Shown piece by piece: positions 42,080 to 50,462 of a stretch of DNA of 64,000 nt. A program made the position numbers and the translations under genes. Numbering within the stretch: position 1 is the stretch's first letter; each line of letters starts with the position of its first letter. The notes beneath the pieces are model-generated. The model was not told the DNA's origin, did not search any database, and saw only the letters and a program-made list of their open reading frames with translations. Origin of the DNA: Streptomyces sp. A0958 (GTDB taxonomy: Bacteria > Actinomycetota > Actinomycetes > Streptomycetales > Streptomycetaceae); assembly GCF_004795035.1 (NCBI RefSeq), contig NZ_SSBK01000007.1:186001-250000 (forward strand), in the 5' to 3' direction.

Positions 42080-45000
42080 CTACCCATCGGACGACTTGCC
42101 ACCCGATCGAGTGCCCGCCGCGGCCCCGGCCTTGACGCCGCCGGACGGTGCGGCGCCCGCGCCCTTACCGCCCGCCGCCGGGGTCTCGAAGGACTCCAAC
42201 GCCTCCAGCACGTCCTGGACACGGGAGATCTCGGTGTTGATGTCCTCGCGCCGGCGCACCAGCAGATCGAGCTCGCGCCGGCCCTCGTCCACCGTCCGCT
42301 TGGCCTCGGCCTCGGCGTCCGCCCGCAGCTTCTCGGCCTCGCGCACCAGGCTGGCCTTCTTCTGCTCGGCCTCCTTCAGCAGCGACTCGGCCCGCTTCAC
42401 GGCGGCGATCCGGACCTTGCTCGCCTCCGCGTTCGCGTCCGCCAGCAGCTCCTTGGCCTTGGCCGCGGCCTCCTCGCGCTGCTCGGTCGCCGCCTTCATC
42501 AGGTTGTCGACGCGCTCGCCGGCCGTCTTCATCTGCTCGGACGTCTCGCGGCGGGCCCGGTCGTGCATCTCCTGGACCTCGGTCTCCAGACGGACCCTCA
42601 GCTCCTCGGCCCGCTCCCGGATCTGCGTCGCGTCCCGGCGCGCGCCGACCAGCAGTTCGTCCGCGTCCGCCCGGGCCCGCTCCACCAGCGTATTGCCCTC
42701 GACGGTCGCCTCCGAGGTGATCCGCACGGCCTCCTTGCGCGCCGCGCCGACCATCGTGTCGGCCTGCTCCTCGGCCTCCGTGGCGGCGCGCAGCGCCTCC
42801 TCCTGGGCCTTGTTGACGAGTTGGTCCGCCTGCTCGGCCGCATCGGCCCGGCGCTTGGACGCCGCCTCGCGCGCCTCGTCCAGCAGCCGGTCCGCCTCCT
42901 GGCGCGCCTCCGCCCGCATCTGCTCGGCCGCCGCCTCCGCGTCGGCCCGCAGCCGCTCCGACTCCTCGCGGGTCCGCGCCGCGTGCTCCTGCGCCGAACC
43001 CACGGTGGCCGCCGCCTCCGCGCGCATCCGCTCCGCGTCGCCCGCCGCCTCGTCGCCGACCCGGGCCGCCTGCTGCGCCGCCTCGGTACGCAGCCGCTCC
43101 GCCTCCGCGGTCGCCTCGGTCACCAGCAGGTCGGCCTGGGCCGCGGCCTCGGTCCGCATCCGGTTGGCGTCCTCGCGGGCCTCCGCCCGGCTGCGCGACG
43201 CGTCCTGCTCGGCCGACGCCAGGGCGTCGGACGCCTCCGTACGCATCCGCTGGCTGTACTCGGCGGCGTCGGAGCGCAGCCGCTCGGACTCCGTGATCGC
43301 CTCGGAGACCGTACGCTCGGCCATCGCCTTCGCGGCGTCCGTCTCCTCCTGCGCCACCTCGCGGATACGGGAGGCGTCCTCGCCCGCCCGCTCCCGCTCC
43401 GCGTGCGCGTCGGCCCGGAGCCGGTCGGCCTCCTCCTGCGCCTCGGTCCTCGTCCGCTCCGCGACGTGCTCCGCGGTGGACCGCAGCCCGGCGATCTCCG
43501 CCTCGGCCTGCTCCTGGAGCCCGCTGACCGCGTCCCGCACCTGCTGGGCGGTCTGCTCGGCCGCCGAGACCAGCTCGGCCGCCCGGGTCTCCGCCTCGCC
43601 GGTCAGGCGCTGCGCCTCGGCCTGCGCCTCCTCGACCCGCTTGCGCGCGGAGGCGAGCAGTTCCTCGCTCTGCTCGCGGGCCCGCTCGCGCTCCTGGTTC
43701 GCCTCGGTACGGGCCGCGTCCAGGGTCTCCTCGGCCTCGCGCCGGCGCCGGTTCGCCTCCTCCTGGGCGGCGGCCAGCGCCTCGGCGGCCTCCGTGCCGA
43801 CCCGCTCGGCGGCGGCCGCGGCCTCCGACCGCACCCGGTCGGCGGTCTCCTGCGCCTCGGCCTTCAGCCGCTCCGCCTCGGCGGCGGCCTCGCCGCGCAG
43901 CCGTACGGCGACCGACTCGGCCTCCGCACGGGACTGCGAGGCGTCCGCCGCGGCCTCGTCGCGCAGCCGCTGGGCCTCGGCCTCGGCCTGCTCCTGGAGC
44001 GTCCGCAGCCGTTCCGCGGCCTCCGTGCGCAGCCGCTCGGACTCCTCGTTCGTCTCGCGCCGGACGCGCTCCGCTTCCGTACGCGCCTCGACGAGCGCCT
44101 GCTCGGCGGTGGTGACCCGGGTCTCGGCCTCGGTGTGCAGCCGGGTCAGCTCGTCGGCGGCCTCCGCCTGCCGGGCCGCGACCGCGCGCTCGGTCTCCTC
44201 GCGCAGCTCGGACGCGGACTGCTCGGCCGCGGTCTTCGCCGCCTCCGCCTGCTCCTCGGCCTCGGTGCGCAGCTCCTCGGCCTCGGCACGGGCCCGGTCC
44301 AGGGCCTCCTCGGCCTGCTTGCGCAGGGCGGCGGCCCGCTCGGCCGCCTCGCCGCGGACCCGCTCGCTCTCGGTGGTCGCGGCGCCGCGCAGCTCCTCCG
44401 CGTCGGCCTTCGCCTTCGCCAGCAGCTCCTCGGCGGTCTTCGCGCCCTCCTCGATCTGCTGAAGGGCCTCGCGGCGGGCCTCGCCCCGAATCCGCTCGCC
44501 CTCCGCGACCGCCTCGGCCCGCAGCTGCTCGGCCTCGCCGCGCAGCCGCCGCGCCTCCTCCTGGAGCTCGACCGTCTTGGCCCGGTACTCCTTGGTGTCG
44601 TCCTTGGCCGCGCCCTTGAGCTGGTCGGCCTGCTCGGCGGCCTCGCCGCGCAGCCGGTCCGCCTCGGCCTCCGCCTCGCGGCGGATGCGCTCGGCCTCCT
44701 CGCCCGCGGCCCGGGTGGTCGACTTCGCGTCCTCGGACGCCTTGGTCAGCACCTCCTCGGCGGACCGGGCCGCCTTGGCGAGCTGGGCCGCGGCGTCCTC
44801 GGCGGCGGCGGTGCGGGCGGCCTCGGCCGCCTCGGCGCGCAGCCGCTCGGCCTCGGCGCGGGCGTCCGCGAGGGCCTGCTCGGCCTCCGCCTTGAGGGTT
44901 TCCGCGTCCTTGGTGGCCTCGCCGACCAGCCGGGCGATCTCCGCCTTCGCGGTACGGGTGCGCTGCTCGTTCTGCGACTCGGCGCCGGCCAGCCGCTTGA

Positions 45001-45877
45001 CCGCGGCCTCCTTGGCCTCGGAGAGGACCTTCTCGGCCTCCAGCCTGGCCTCGCGCAGCTGGGTCTCGGCCTCCTGCATGCGCTGCTCGGCGGCCCGGTT
45101 CAGCTCGGCGGTCTGCTGCCGCGTCTGCTCGGTCTCCGCGGTCGTCGTCAGCCGCAGCCGCTCGGCGTGGCTGGTGGCCTCCTGGGCCTGGCCGGCGGCG
45201 ACGCTGAGCATCCGCTCGGCGTCCTTACGGGCCCGCAGCAGGATCGACTCCGCCTCGGCGCGGGCCGATTCGGCCTCCGCGCCGACGCGCTGACGCGTCT
45301 CGTCGGACAGCCGGGCGGCCCCGGCCCGGGCGGCGGCCAGCGCCTGTTCGGCCTCGGCCCGGGTCTCCTCCATCAGGCGGCGGGCCTGCGACTCGGTCCT
45401 GGCCCGCAGCTGCTCCGCCCACGCGACGTTCTCGTTGACGTGGGACTCGACGGTCTGGCGGCGCTCCGCCAGCTCCCGGTCCAGCTGCTGGCGCCGCTGC
45501 ACCGCCTCGTTGTGCAGCTCGGCCTGGAGCCGGGCCTGGTGCTCCGCGTGCTCTTGGAGGATGCGCTGCGTCTGCGCGCGGGCGTCGCGCAGCTCGCGCT
45601 CGGCGTCGGTACGCAGCTGCTCGGCCTGGATCTGGGCGTTGCGGAGCATTTGCTCCGCCTGGTAGCCGATGTCCGCGCTGTCGTAGGCGGGACGGGTCGC
45701 CAGACTGCGCCGCGCCTCGTGCAGCTTGGCGCGCAAGACCTCGACCTGGTAACCGAGGTCCTCGGCGTGCTGGACGGCCTTCTCCCGGTCGGTCTTCAGC
45801 CGCTCCATCTCGGCTTCGAACCGCGAGAGATGGTCGTCTTCAGCCCGGTGGCTCTCCTGGCGTTCGTAGCCCCGCAC
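42080..45877 (-). CDS. scy: Scy, polarisome coiled-coil scaffold
   Basis: Very long coiled-coil protein that organises the tip-growth complex with DivIVA and FilP. The 1265 residues are almost entirely Ala/Glu/Arg-rich coiled coil with hendecad-containing 51-residue repeats (recurring EAERLR.EA and A.RIR.EA blocks). A short DivIVA-like N-terminal region precedes them (LSRFEAEMERLKTDREKAVQHAEDLGYQVEVLRAKLHEAR), and a Gly/Ala/Pro/Ser tail ends the protein. It is slightly shorter than I recall for S. coelicolor Scy (1326 residues), as expected if whole repeats are gained and lost. Start GTG 45877. Upstream is an unusual tandem repeat. Confidence 0.93.
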   Translation of the reverse strand: MRGYERQESHRAEDDHLSRFEAEMERLKTDREKAVQHAEDLGYQVEVLRAKLHEARRSLATRPAYDSADIGYQAEQMLRNAQIQAEQLRTDAERELRDARAQTQRILQEHAEHQARLQAELHNEAVQRRQQLDRELAERRQTVESHVNENVAWAEQLRARTESQARRLMEETRAEAEQALAAARAGAARLSDETRQRVGAEAESARAEAESILLRARKDAERMLSVAAGQAQEATSHAERLRLTTTAETEQTRQQTAELNRAAEQRMQEAETQLREARLEAEKVLSEAKEAAVKRLAGAESQNEQRTRTAKAEIARLVGEATKDAETLKAEAEQALADARAEAERLRAEAAEAARTAAAEDAAAQLAKAARSAEEVLTKASEDAKSTTRAAGEEAERIRREAEAEADRLRGEAAEQADQLKGAAKDDTKEYRAKTVELQEEARRLRGEAEQLRAEAVAEGERIRGEARREALQQIEEGAKTAEELLAKAKADAEELRGAATTESERVRGEAAERAAALRKQAEEALDRARAEAEELRTEAEEQAEAAKTAAEQSASELREETERAVAARQAEAADELTRLHTEAETRVTTAEQALVEARTEAERVRRETNEESERLRTEAAERLRTLQEQAEAEAQRLRDEAAADASQSRAEAESVAVRLRGEAAAEAERLKAEAQETADRVRSEAAAAAERVGTEAAEALAAAQEEANRRRREAEETLDAARTEANQERERAREQSEELLASARKRVEEAQAEAQRLTGEAETRAAELVSAAEQTAQQVRDAVSGLQEQAEAEIAGLRSTAEHVAERTRTEAQEEADRLRADAHAERERAGEDASRIREVAQEETDAAKAMAERTVSEAITESERLRSDAAEYSQRMRTEASDALASAEQDASRSRAEAREDANRMRTEAAAQADLLVTEATAEAERLRTEAAQQAARVGDEAAGDAERMRAEAAATVGSAQEHAARTREESERLRADAEAAAEQMRAEARQEADRLLDEAREAASKRRADAAEQADQLVNKAQEEALRAATEAEEQADTMVGAARKEAVRITSEATVEGNTLVERARADADELLVGARRDATQIRERAEELRVRLETEVQEMHDRARRETSEQMKTAGERVDNLMKAATEQREEAAAKAKELLADANAEASKVRIAAVKRAESLLKEAEQKKASLVREAEKLRADAEAEAKRTVDEGRRELDLLVRRREDINTEISRVQDVLEALESFETPAAGGKGAGAAPSGGVKAGAAAGTRSGGKSSDG

Positions 45878-45891
45878 TGCGCGGTCCCATC

Positions 45892-45955
45892 CTTCCCCGA
45901 GCTCTCAACTTCTTCCCCGAGCTCTCAACTTCGTTGGAGCAGGGGATGCCCCACT
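45892..45955 (-). repeat. 44-base repeat element upstream of scy, with 20-bp tandem duplication
   Basis: A 20-bp block (45892-45911, CTTCCCCGAGCTCTCAACTT) is repeated exactly at 45912-45931. The second copy continues as a 44-base element (45912-45955) that matches the reverse complement of 55340-55383 at 39 of 44 positions. It lies within 80 bases upstream of the scy start, in its leader or promoter. Confidence 0.85.
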
Positions 45956-46121
45956 GAGCAGGGAGGACCCCAACCCTGGTCGCACGCTCCGAACGGGGAC
46001 CGCTCGCCGGCGAACGGTCCCCCGGGGGAATGGTGACAGATCAAAGGCTGAGGACGCGGCGCGGCCCCGACCCGGCCCCGGCCCGGAACAGCCCACTCTA
46101 CCGGGCCGGGTATCCCTCGGG

Positions 46122-46550
46122 TCAGTGCTCCGTCTTCGCCGTGACCAGTTCGGTGAGGACCCCGTGGCAGTCCTTGGGGTGCAGGAAGGTGATCCGCGAC
46201 CCCATCGAACCCGTCCTGGGCTCGTCGTACAGCACCCTGACCCCCTTCTCGCGGATCTCCGCGGCCTCCGCGTCCACGTCCGCCGTGCCGAAGGCGATGT
46301 GGTGGACGCCCTCCCCGTTCTTGGCCAGCCATTTGCCCACGGCGGAGTCCTCGCGGGTCGGTTCGAGCAGCTGGAGGTACGAGGCGCCGCCGTCGGACGT
46401 ATCGTTGATCTTGAGCATGGCCTCGCGTACGCCCTGCTCCTCGTTGACCTCGGAGTGGAAGACCTCGAACCCGTAGGTCGAACGGTAGAACTCGACGGTC
46501 TTGTCGAGGTCGAAACAGGCGATCCCGATGTGGTCGATTCGCGTCAGCAT
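46122..46550 (-). CDS. mce: Methylmalonyl-CoA epimerase
   Basis: Interconverts (R)- and (S)-methylmalonyl-CoA. The 142-residue protein is a glyoxalase/VOC fold with tandem beta-alpha-beta-beta-beta modules (MLTRIDHIGIACFDLDKTVEFY; VHHIAFGTADVDAEAAEI; ITFLHPKDCHGVLTELV). The metal-binding His residues in RIDHIGIA and HHIAFG and the late Glu are present. ATG 46550. Divergent from the thiolase gene with 134 bases between. Works with the B12 mutases. Confidence 0.94.
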   Translation of the reverse strand: MLTRIDHIGIACFDLDKTVEFYRSTYGFEVFHSEVNEEQGVREAMLKINDTSDGGASYLQLLEPTREDSAVGKWLAKNGEGVHHIAFGTADVDAEAAEIREKGVRVLYDEPRTGSMGSRITFLHPKDCHGVLTELVTAKTEH

Positions 46551-46684
46551 GGGACCAGTGCAGCGCGCTGCGGGTGGTTACGCAACGTGCGCGCGATCAC
46601 ACCCGCCGCCGGATGACGGGCGCGGTACCGCTCAGTACATTCATGTAAACCCTCGTTCACTCCTATTCCAAGGGGCTGTGCCTC

Positions 46685-47887
46685 ATGTCAGGAACGACCG
46701 GCACCACTTCCGTGATCGTCGCGGGCGCCCGGACGCCCATGGGCCGGCTCCTCGGCTCCCTCAAGAGCTTCTCCGGGGCCGACCTCGGCGGCTTCGCCAT
46801 CAAGGCGGCGCTGGACCGGGCCGGCATCGGCGGCGACCAGGTCGACTACGTGATCATGGGCCAGGTGCTCCAGGCCGGCGCGGGCCAGATTCCGGCCCGC
46901 CAGGCGGCGGTCAAGGCCGGCATCCCTCTGAGCGTCCCGGCGCTCACCGTCAACAAGGTGTGCCTCTCCGGGCTCGACGCCATCGCCCTGGCCGACCAGC
47001 TGATCCGCGCCGGTGAGTTCGACGTCGTCGTGGCCGGCGGCCAGGAGTCCATGACGAACGCCCCGCACCTGCTCCCGAAGTCCCGCGAGGGCCACAAGTA
47101 CGGCGCGATCGAGATGCTCGACTCCATGGCGTACGACGGTCTGACCGACGCCTACGAGAACATCCCGATGGGCGAGTCCACCGAGAAGCACAACACCCGC
47201 CTCGGCCTGGACCGCGCGGCCCAGGACGAGATCGGCGCCCTCTCCCACCAGCGCGCGGCCGCGGCCCAGAAGAACGGCCTGTTCGAGGCCGAGATCACCC
47301 CGGTCGAGATCCCGCAGCGCAAGGGCGACCCTGTCCTCTTCTCCAAGGACGAGGGCATCCGCCCCGAGACGACCGTCGAATCCCTCGGCAAGCTGCGCCC
47401 CGCCTTCGCCAAGGACGGCACGATCACGGCGGGCACCTCCTCGCAGATCTCCGACGGCGCCGCCGCCGTCGTCGTCATGAGCAAGGCCAAGGCCCAGGAG
47501 CTGGGCCTGGAGTGGATCGCCGAGATCGGCGCCCACGGCAACGTGGCGGGCCCGGACAACTCGCTCCAGTCGCAGCCGTCCAACGCGATCCGGCACGCCG
47601 TGCAGAAGGAGGGCATCGGCGTCGAGGACCTCGACCTCATCGAGATCAACGAGGCGTTCGCGGCCGTCGCCGTCCAGTCCATGAAGGACCTCGGCGTCAC
47701 CTCGGAGAAGGTCAACGTCAACGGCGGCGCCATCGCGCTCGGCCACCCCATCGGCATGTCCGGCGCCCGGGTGGTGCTGCACCTGGCGCTGGAGCTCAAG
47801 CGGCGCGGCGGCGGCACCGGCGCGGCGGCCCTGTGCGGCGGCGGCGGCCAGGGCGACGCCCTGATCCTGCGCGTTCCGGGCAAGTAG
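46685..47887 (+). CDS. Acetyl-CoA C-acetyltransferase (thiolase)
   Basis: Condenses two acetyl-CoA to acetoacetyl-CoA, or the reverse. The 400-residue protein has the nucleophilic Cys in [11 protein letters not shown], the substrate-positioning NEAFA, the histidine motif [16 protein letters not shown] and the C-terminal catalytic Cys in [11 protein letters not shown]. Start ATG 46685. meaB follows after 50 bases and may be co-transcribed. Confidence 0.95.
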   Translation: MSGTTGTTSVIVAGARTPMGRLLGSLKSFSGADLGGFAIKAALDRAGIGGDQVDYVIMGQVLQAGAGQIPARQAAVKAGIPLSVPALTVNKVCLSGLDAIALADQLIRAGEFDVVVAGGQESMTNAPHLLPKSREGHKYGAIEMLDSMAYDGLTDAYENIPMGESTEKHNTRLGLDRAAQDEIGALSHQRAAAAQKNGLFEAEITPVEIPQRKGDPVLFSKDEGIRPETTVESLGKLRPAFAKDGTITAGTSSQISDGAAAVVVMSKAKAQELGLEWIAEIGAHGNVAGPDNSLQSQPSNAIRHAVQKEGIGVEDLDLIEINEAFAAVAVQSMKDLGVTSEKVNVNGGAIALGHPIGMSGARVVLHLALELKRRGGGTGAAALCGGGGQGDALILRVPGK

Positions 47888-47937
47888 TACGCAGTACGCA
47901 GTACACGGACAACAGGCAGCGAGGAGACGGAGCGGTG

Positions 47938-48897
47938 ATGGTGGACGTCCCCACCCTGGTGGAGCAGGCCCGTGCGGGCAGGCCGCGGGCCGTGGCACGG
48001 CTCGTCTCCCTGGTGGAGGGGGCCTCGCCGCAGCTGCGCGAGGTGATGGCGGCGCTGGCGCCGCTGGCGGGCAACGCCTACGTCGTCGGCCTGACCGGTT
48101 CGCCGGGCGTCGGCAAGTCGACGTCGACGTCGGCGCTCGTCTCCGCCTACCGGCGGCAGGGCAAGCGGGTCGCCGTCCTCGCCGTCGACCCGTCCTCGCC
48201 GTTCTCCGGCGGCGCGCTGCTCGGCGACCGGGTCCGGATGTCGGACCACGCGTCCGACCCGGGCGTCTACATCCGTTCCATGGCGACCCGCGGCCATCTG
48301 GGCGGCCTCGCCTGGGCGGCGCCGCAGGCCATCCGGGTGCTGGACGCGGCGGGCTTCGACGTGGTGCTGGTGGAGACGGTGGGCGTCGGCCAGTCCGAGG
48401 TGGAGATCGCCTCCCAGGCCGACACCTCGGTCGTCCTGCTCGCCCCCGGCATGGGCGACGGCATCCAGGCGGCCAAGGCCGGAATCCTGGAGATCGGCGA
48501 TGTGTACGTCGTCAACAAGGCCGACCGGGACGGGGCGGACGCCACCGCCCGCGAGCTCAACCACATGCTGGGCCTCGGGGAGTCCCGGGGCCCCGGCGAC
48601 TGGCGGCCGCCGATCGTGAAGACGGTCGCCGCCCGGGGCGAGGGCGTCGACGAGGTGGTCGAGGCCCTGGAGAAGCACCGGGCGTGGATGGAGGAGCGCG
48701 GGGTCCTGGGCGAGCGGCGCTCGGCCCGCGCCGCCCGCGAGGTCGAGACGATCGCGGTCACCCGGCTCCGCGAGCGCATCGGCAGCCTGCACGGCGACCG
48801 CCGCCTGGGCGCGCTGGCCGAGCGCATCGTGGCGGGCCGGCTCGACCCGTACGCGGCGGCCGACGAACTGGTGGCGGAACTCACCGGCGAGGGCTGA
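47938..48897 (+). CDS. meaB: Methylmalonyl-CoA mutase-associated GTPase MeaB
   Basis: G3E GTPase that guards loading of adenosylcobalamin into acyl-CoA mutases. The 319-residue protein has Walker A GSPGVGKST, the switch region VDPSSPFSGGALLGDRVRM, Walker B VVLVETVGVGQSE and the base motif NKAD. ATG 47938 has GGAG 5 bases upstream; GTG 47935 is also possible. The partner mutase icmA is 11 kb further on. Confidence 0.95.
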   Translation: MVDVPTLVEQARAGRPRAVARLVSLVEGASPQLREVMAALAPLAGNAYVVGLTGSPGVGKSTSTSALVSAYRRQGKRVAVLAVDPSSPFSGGALLGDRVRMSDHASDPGVYIRSMATRGHLGGLAWAAPQAIRVLDAAGFDVVLVETVGVGQSEVEIASQADTSVVLLAPGMGDGIQAAKAGILEIGDVYVVNKADRDGADATARELNHMLGLGESRGPGDWRPPIVKTVAARGEGVDEVVEALEKHRAWMEERGVLGERRSARAAREVETIAVTRLRERIGSLHGDRRLGALAERIVAGRLDPYAAADELVAELTGEG

Positions 48898-48966
48898 CCG
48901 GGCCTTGCCCCGGGTGGCCGGGGAGGGACGGGCGCCCCTTCCGACTGACCGGGCCTTGCCCCGGGT
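48894..48966 (+). repeat. Imperfect 51-bp tandem repeat over the meaB stop
   Basis: A 22-base sequence beginning CTGACCGGGCCTTGCCCCGG occurs at 48894-48915 and at 48945-48966, 51 bp apart. The first copy contains the meaB TGA, and the intervening sequence is partly repeated too. Confidence 0.8.
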
Positions 48967-48994
48967 TCCCGGCGAGGGCCGAGAGCCCCCTTTC

Positions 48995-49039
48995 AGCCCC
49001 TCCGGCGTTTGAGGAGCGGGGTCCGGGGCGGAGCCCCGG
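48995..49039 (+). repeat. Streptomyces intergenic repeat with hairpin
   Basis: AGCCCCTCCGGCGTTTGAGG (from 48995), then a 7-bp CCGGGGC/GCCCCGG stem (49023-49039) with a GGA loop. This resembles a short repeat common between Streptomyces genes and probably ends meaB and PepSY transcripts. Confidence 0.55.
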
Positions 49040-49117
49040 TGACGGGAAGGGGCGGGGAGGGGAACGGGCTCGCCGCAGGCGCACCACAGCCCCCTGAGGC
49101 GCCCCCGACCCGAGGAC

Positions 49118-49681
49118 TCAGTCCTCCGCACCCGCCGCCGCCGCACCCGCCGCCTCCGCATCCACGTCCAGCTCGTGCTCCTTGCCGTCCTTGCCGCGCA
49201 CCTCCACCTCCCAGTGCGCCGCCCCGCCGCGCCGGCCCTCCAGCTCCACCGACGTCACCGTGCCCGGCGCCGACTTCAGCGCGGCGGCCACCGCCTCGTC
49301 CAGCGTGACGGAGGTCTTCCGGGGCGCGTGCCGGTCGCCGTCGTCGTCGTGGTCGACGTGCTTGCCGAGCACCTTGCCGCTGCCCGCGTCCACCGTCACG
49401 TCGTGCCACGCCCGGTCGGAGCCGTACACATCGAGTTCCCAGACGAGCCCGCCGTCCTCCTCGTCGAGCTCCGCCTCGGTCACCGTGCCCGGGACGGCCC
49501 GCAGACCGGCCGCGACCGCGTCACCGACCGTGACCCGGGCGGTGGTGGCACCGCTCGCCGTGCTGCTGCCGCGGCTGCCGCTGTCGTGGCCGTCGTCGTC
49601 CGTGAGGGCGACCGCCGTGGCGGCTCCGCCGCCGGCGAGCACGGCCGCGGCGACGGCGGCGATGACGATCTTGCGCTTCAT
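49118..49681 (-). CDS. Secreted or membrane-anchored PepSY-domain protein
   Basis: The 187-residue protein has a signal peptide or N-terminal anchor (MKRKIVIAAVAAAVLAGGGAATAVAL) and two PepSY domains: VGDAVAAGLRAVPGTVTEAELDEEDGGLVWELDVY and TLDEAVAAALKSAPGTVTSVELEGR...WEVEV. Asp/His-rich linkers lie between them. PepSY proteins are often extracytoplasmic inhibitors or sensors tied to two-component systems. ATG 49681 follows GGGAGGAA. It is divergent from the OmpR-type regulator and shares its promoter region, so it is a likely regulon member. Confidence 0.88.
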   Translation of the reverse strand: MKRKIVIAAVAAAVLAGGGAATAVALTDDDGHDSGSRGSSTASGATTARVTVGDAVAAGLRAVPGTVTEAELDEEDGGLVWELDVYGSDRAWHDVTVDAGSGKVLGKHVDHDDDGDRHAPRKTSVTLDEAVAAALKSAPGTVTSVELEGRRGGAAHWEVEVRGKDGKEHELDVDAEAAGAAAAGAED

Positions 49682-49742
49682 GAGGGTTCCTCCCCGCATC
49701 GGATGTCTCTGGTGCGTCGCCGTCCACACTGCCGGGGCGATG

Positions 49743-49779
49743 CTGAACGCAGCCTGAAGCCACCTGAAGCCGTCTTCAG
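49743..49779. promoter_or_regulatory. CTGAA repeats between PepSY gene and response regulator
   Basis: CTGAA occurs at 49743, 49754 and 49764 (spacing 11 and 10 bp, the last two within CCTGAAGCC), then inverted CTTCAG at 49774. Direct repeats at about 11-bp period are the usual binding pattern of OmpR-family regulators. Confidence 0.6.
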
Positions 49780-49802
49780 CTGCGGTTTGCGACGCTGTGC
49801 GC

Positions 49803-50462
49803 ATGCGCCTGTTGATCGTGGAGGACGAGAAGCGGCTGGCGATCTCCCTGGCCCGGGGGCTCACCGCCGAGGGATTCGCCGTGGACGTCGTGCACGACGG
49901 GGCCGAGGGCCTGCACCGGGCCATGGACGGCGCGTACGACCTCGTGATCCTCGACATCATGCTGCCCGGGATGAACGGCTACCGGGTCTGCGCCGCCCTG
50001 CGCGCCGCCGGTCACGAGGTGCCCGTCCTGATGCTGACCGCGAAGGACGGCGAGTACGACGAGGCGGAGGGCCTGGACACGGGCGCCGACGACTACCTGA
50101 CCAAGCCGTTCAGCTACGTGGTACTGGTCGCCCGGGTCCGCGCCCTGCTGCGCCGCCGGGGCGGCACCGCATCGCCGGTGGTCACCGTCGGCGCCCTGCG
50201 CATGGACACGGCCGCCCGCCGCGTGCACCTCGGCGGGGCCGAGATCACCCTGACCGCCAAGGAGTTCGCCGTCCTCGAACAGCTCGCGCTGCGGGCCGGG
50301 CAGGTGGTGAGCAAGGCGGAGATCCTGGAGCACGTCTGGGACTTCGCCTACGACGGCGACCCCAACATCGTCGAGGTGTACGTGAGCACCCTGCGCCGCA
50401 AGCTCGGCGCCGCCGCCATCCGCACGGTGCGCGGCGCCGGTTACCGGCTGGAGGCGCTGTGA
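49803..50462 (+). CDS. OmpR family response regulator
   Basis: The 219-residue protein has a receiver domain (MRLLIVEDEKRLAISLARGL; acceptor Asp in LVILDIMLPGMNGY; KPF in DDYLTKPFSY) and a winged-helix DNA-binding domain (LTAKEFAVLEQLALRAGQVVSKAEILEHVW). ATG 49803 is used; GTG 49797 is also open, and neither has a clear ribosome-binding site, so the message may be nearly leaderless. Its stop overlaps the kinase GTG. Confidence 0.93.
   Translation: MRLLIVEDEKRLAISLARGLTAEGFAVDVVHDGAEGLHRAMDGAYDLVILDIMLPGMNGYRVCAALRAAGHEVPVLMLTAKDGEYDEAEGLDTGADDYLTKPFSYVVLVARVRALLRRRGGTASPVVTVGALRMDTAARRVHLGGAEITLTAKEFAVLEQLALRAGQVVSKAEILEHVWDFAYDGDPNIVEVYVSTLRRKLGAAAIRTVRGAGYRLEAL

Noticed and set aside
42051..46036. 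Very long open frames on the plus strand opposite scy (over 800 and 1100 codons)
   Set aside because: They are the antisense of a repetitive, extremely G+C-biased coiled-coil gene; composition is Ala/Ser or Leu/Gly/Arg only, with no ribosome-binding site or family resemblance.
46636..46647. TACAT-TC-ATGTA inverted repeat upstream of the thiolase gene as an operator
   Set aside because: Only 5-bp arms; such short palindromes are expected by chance and nothing else supports it.
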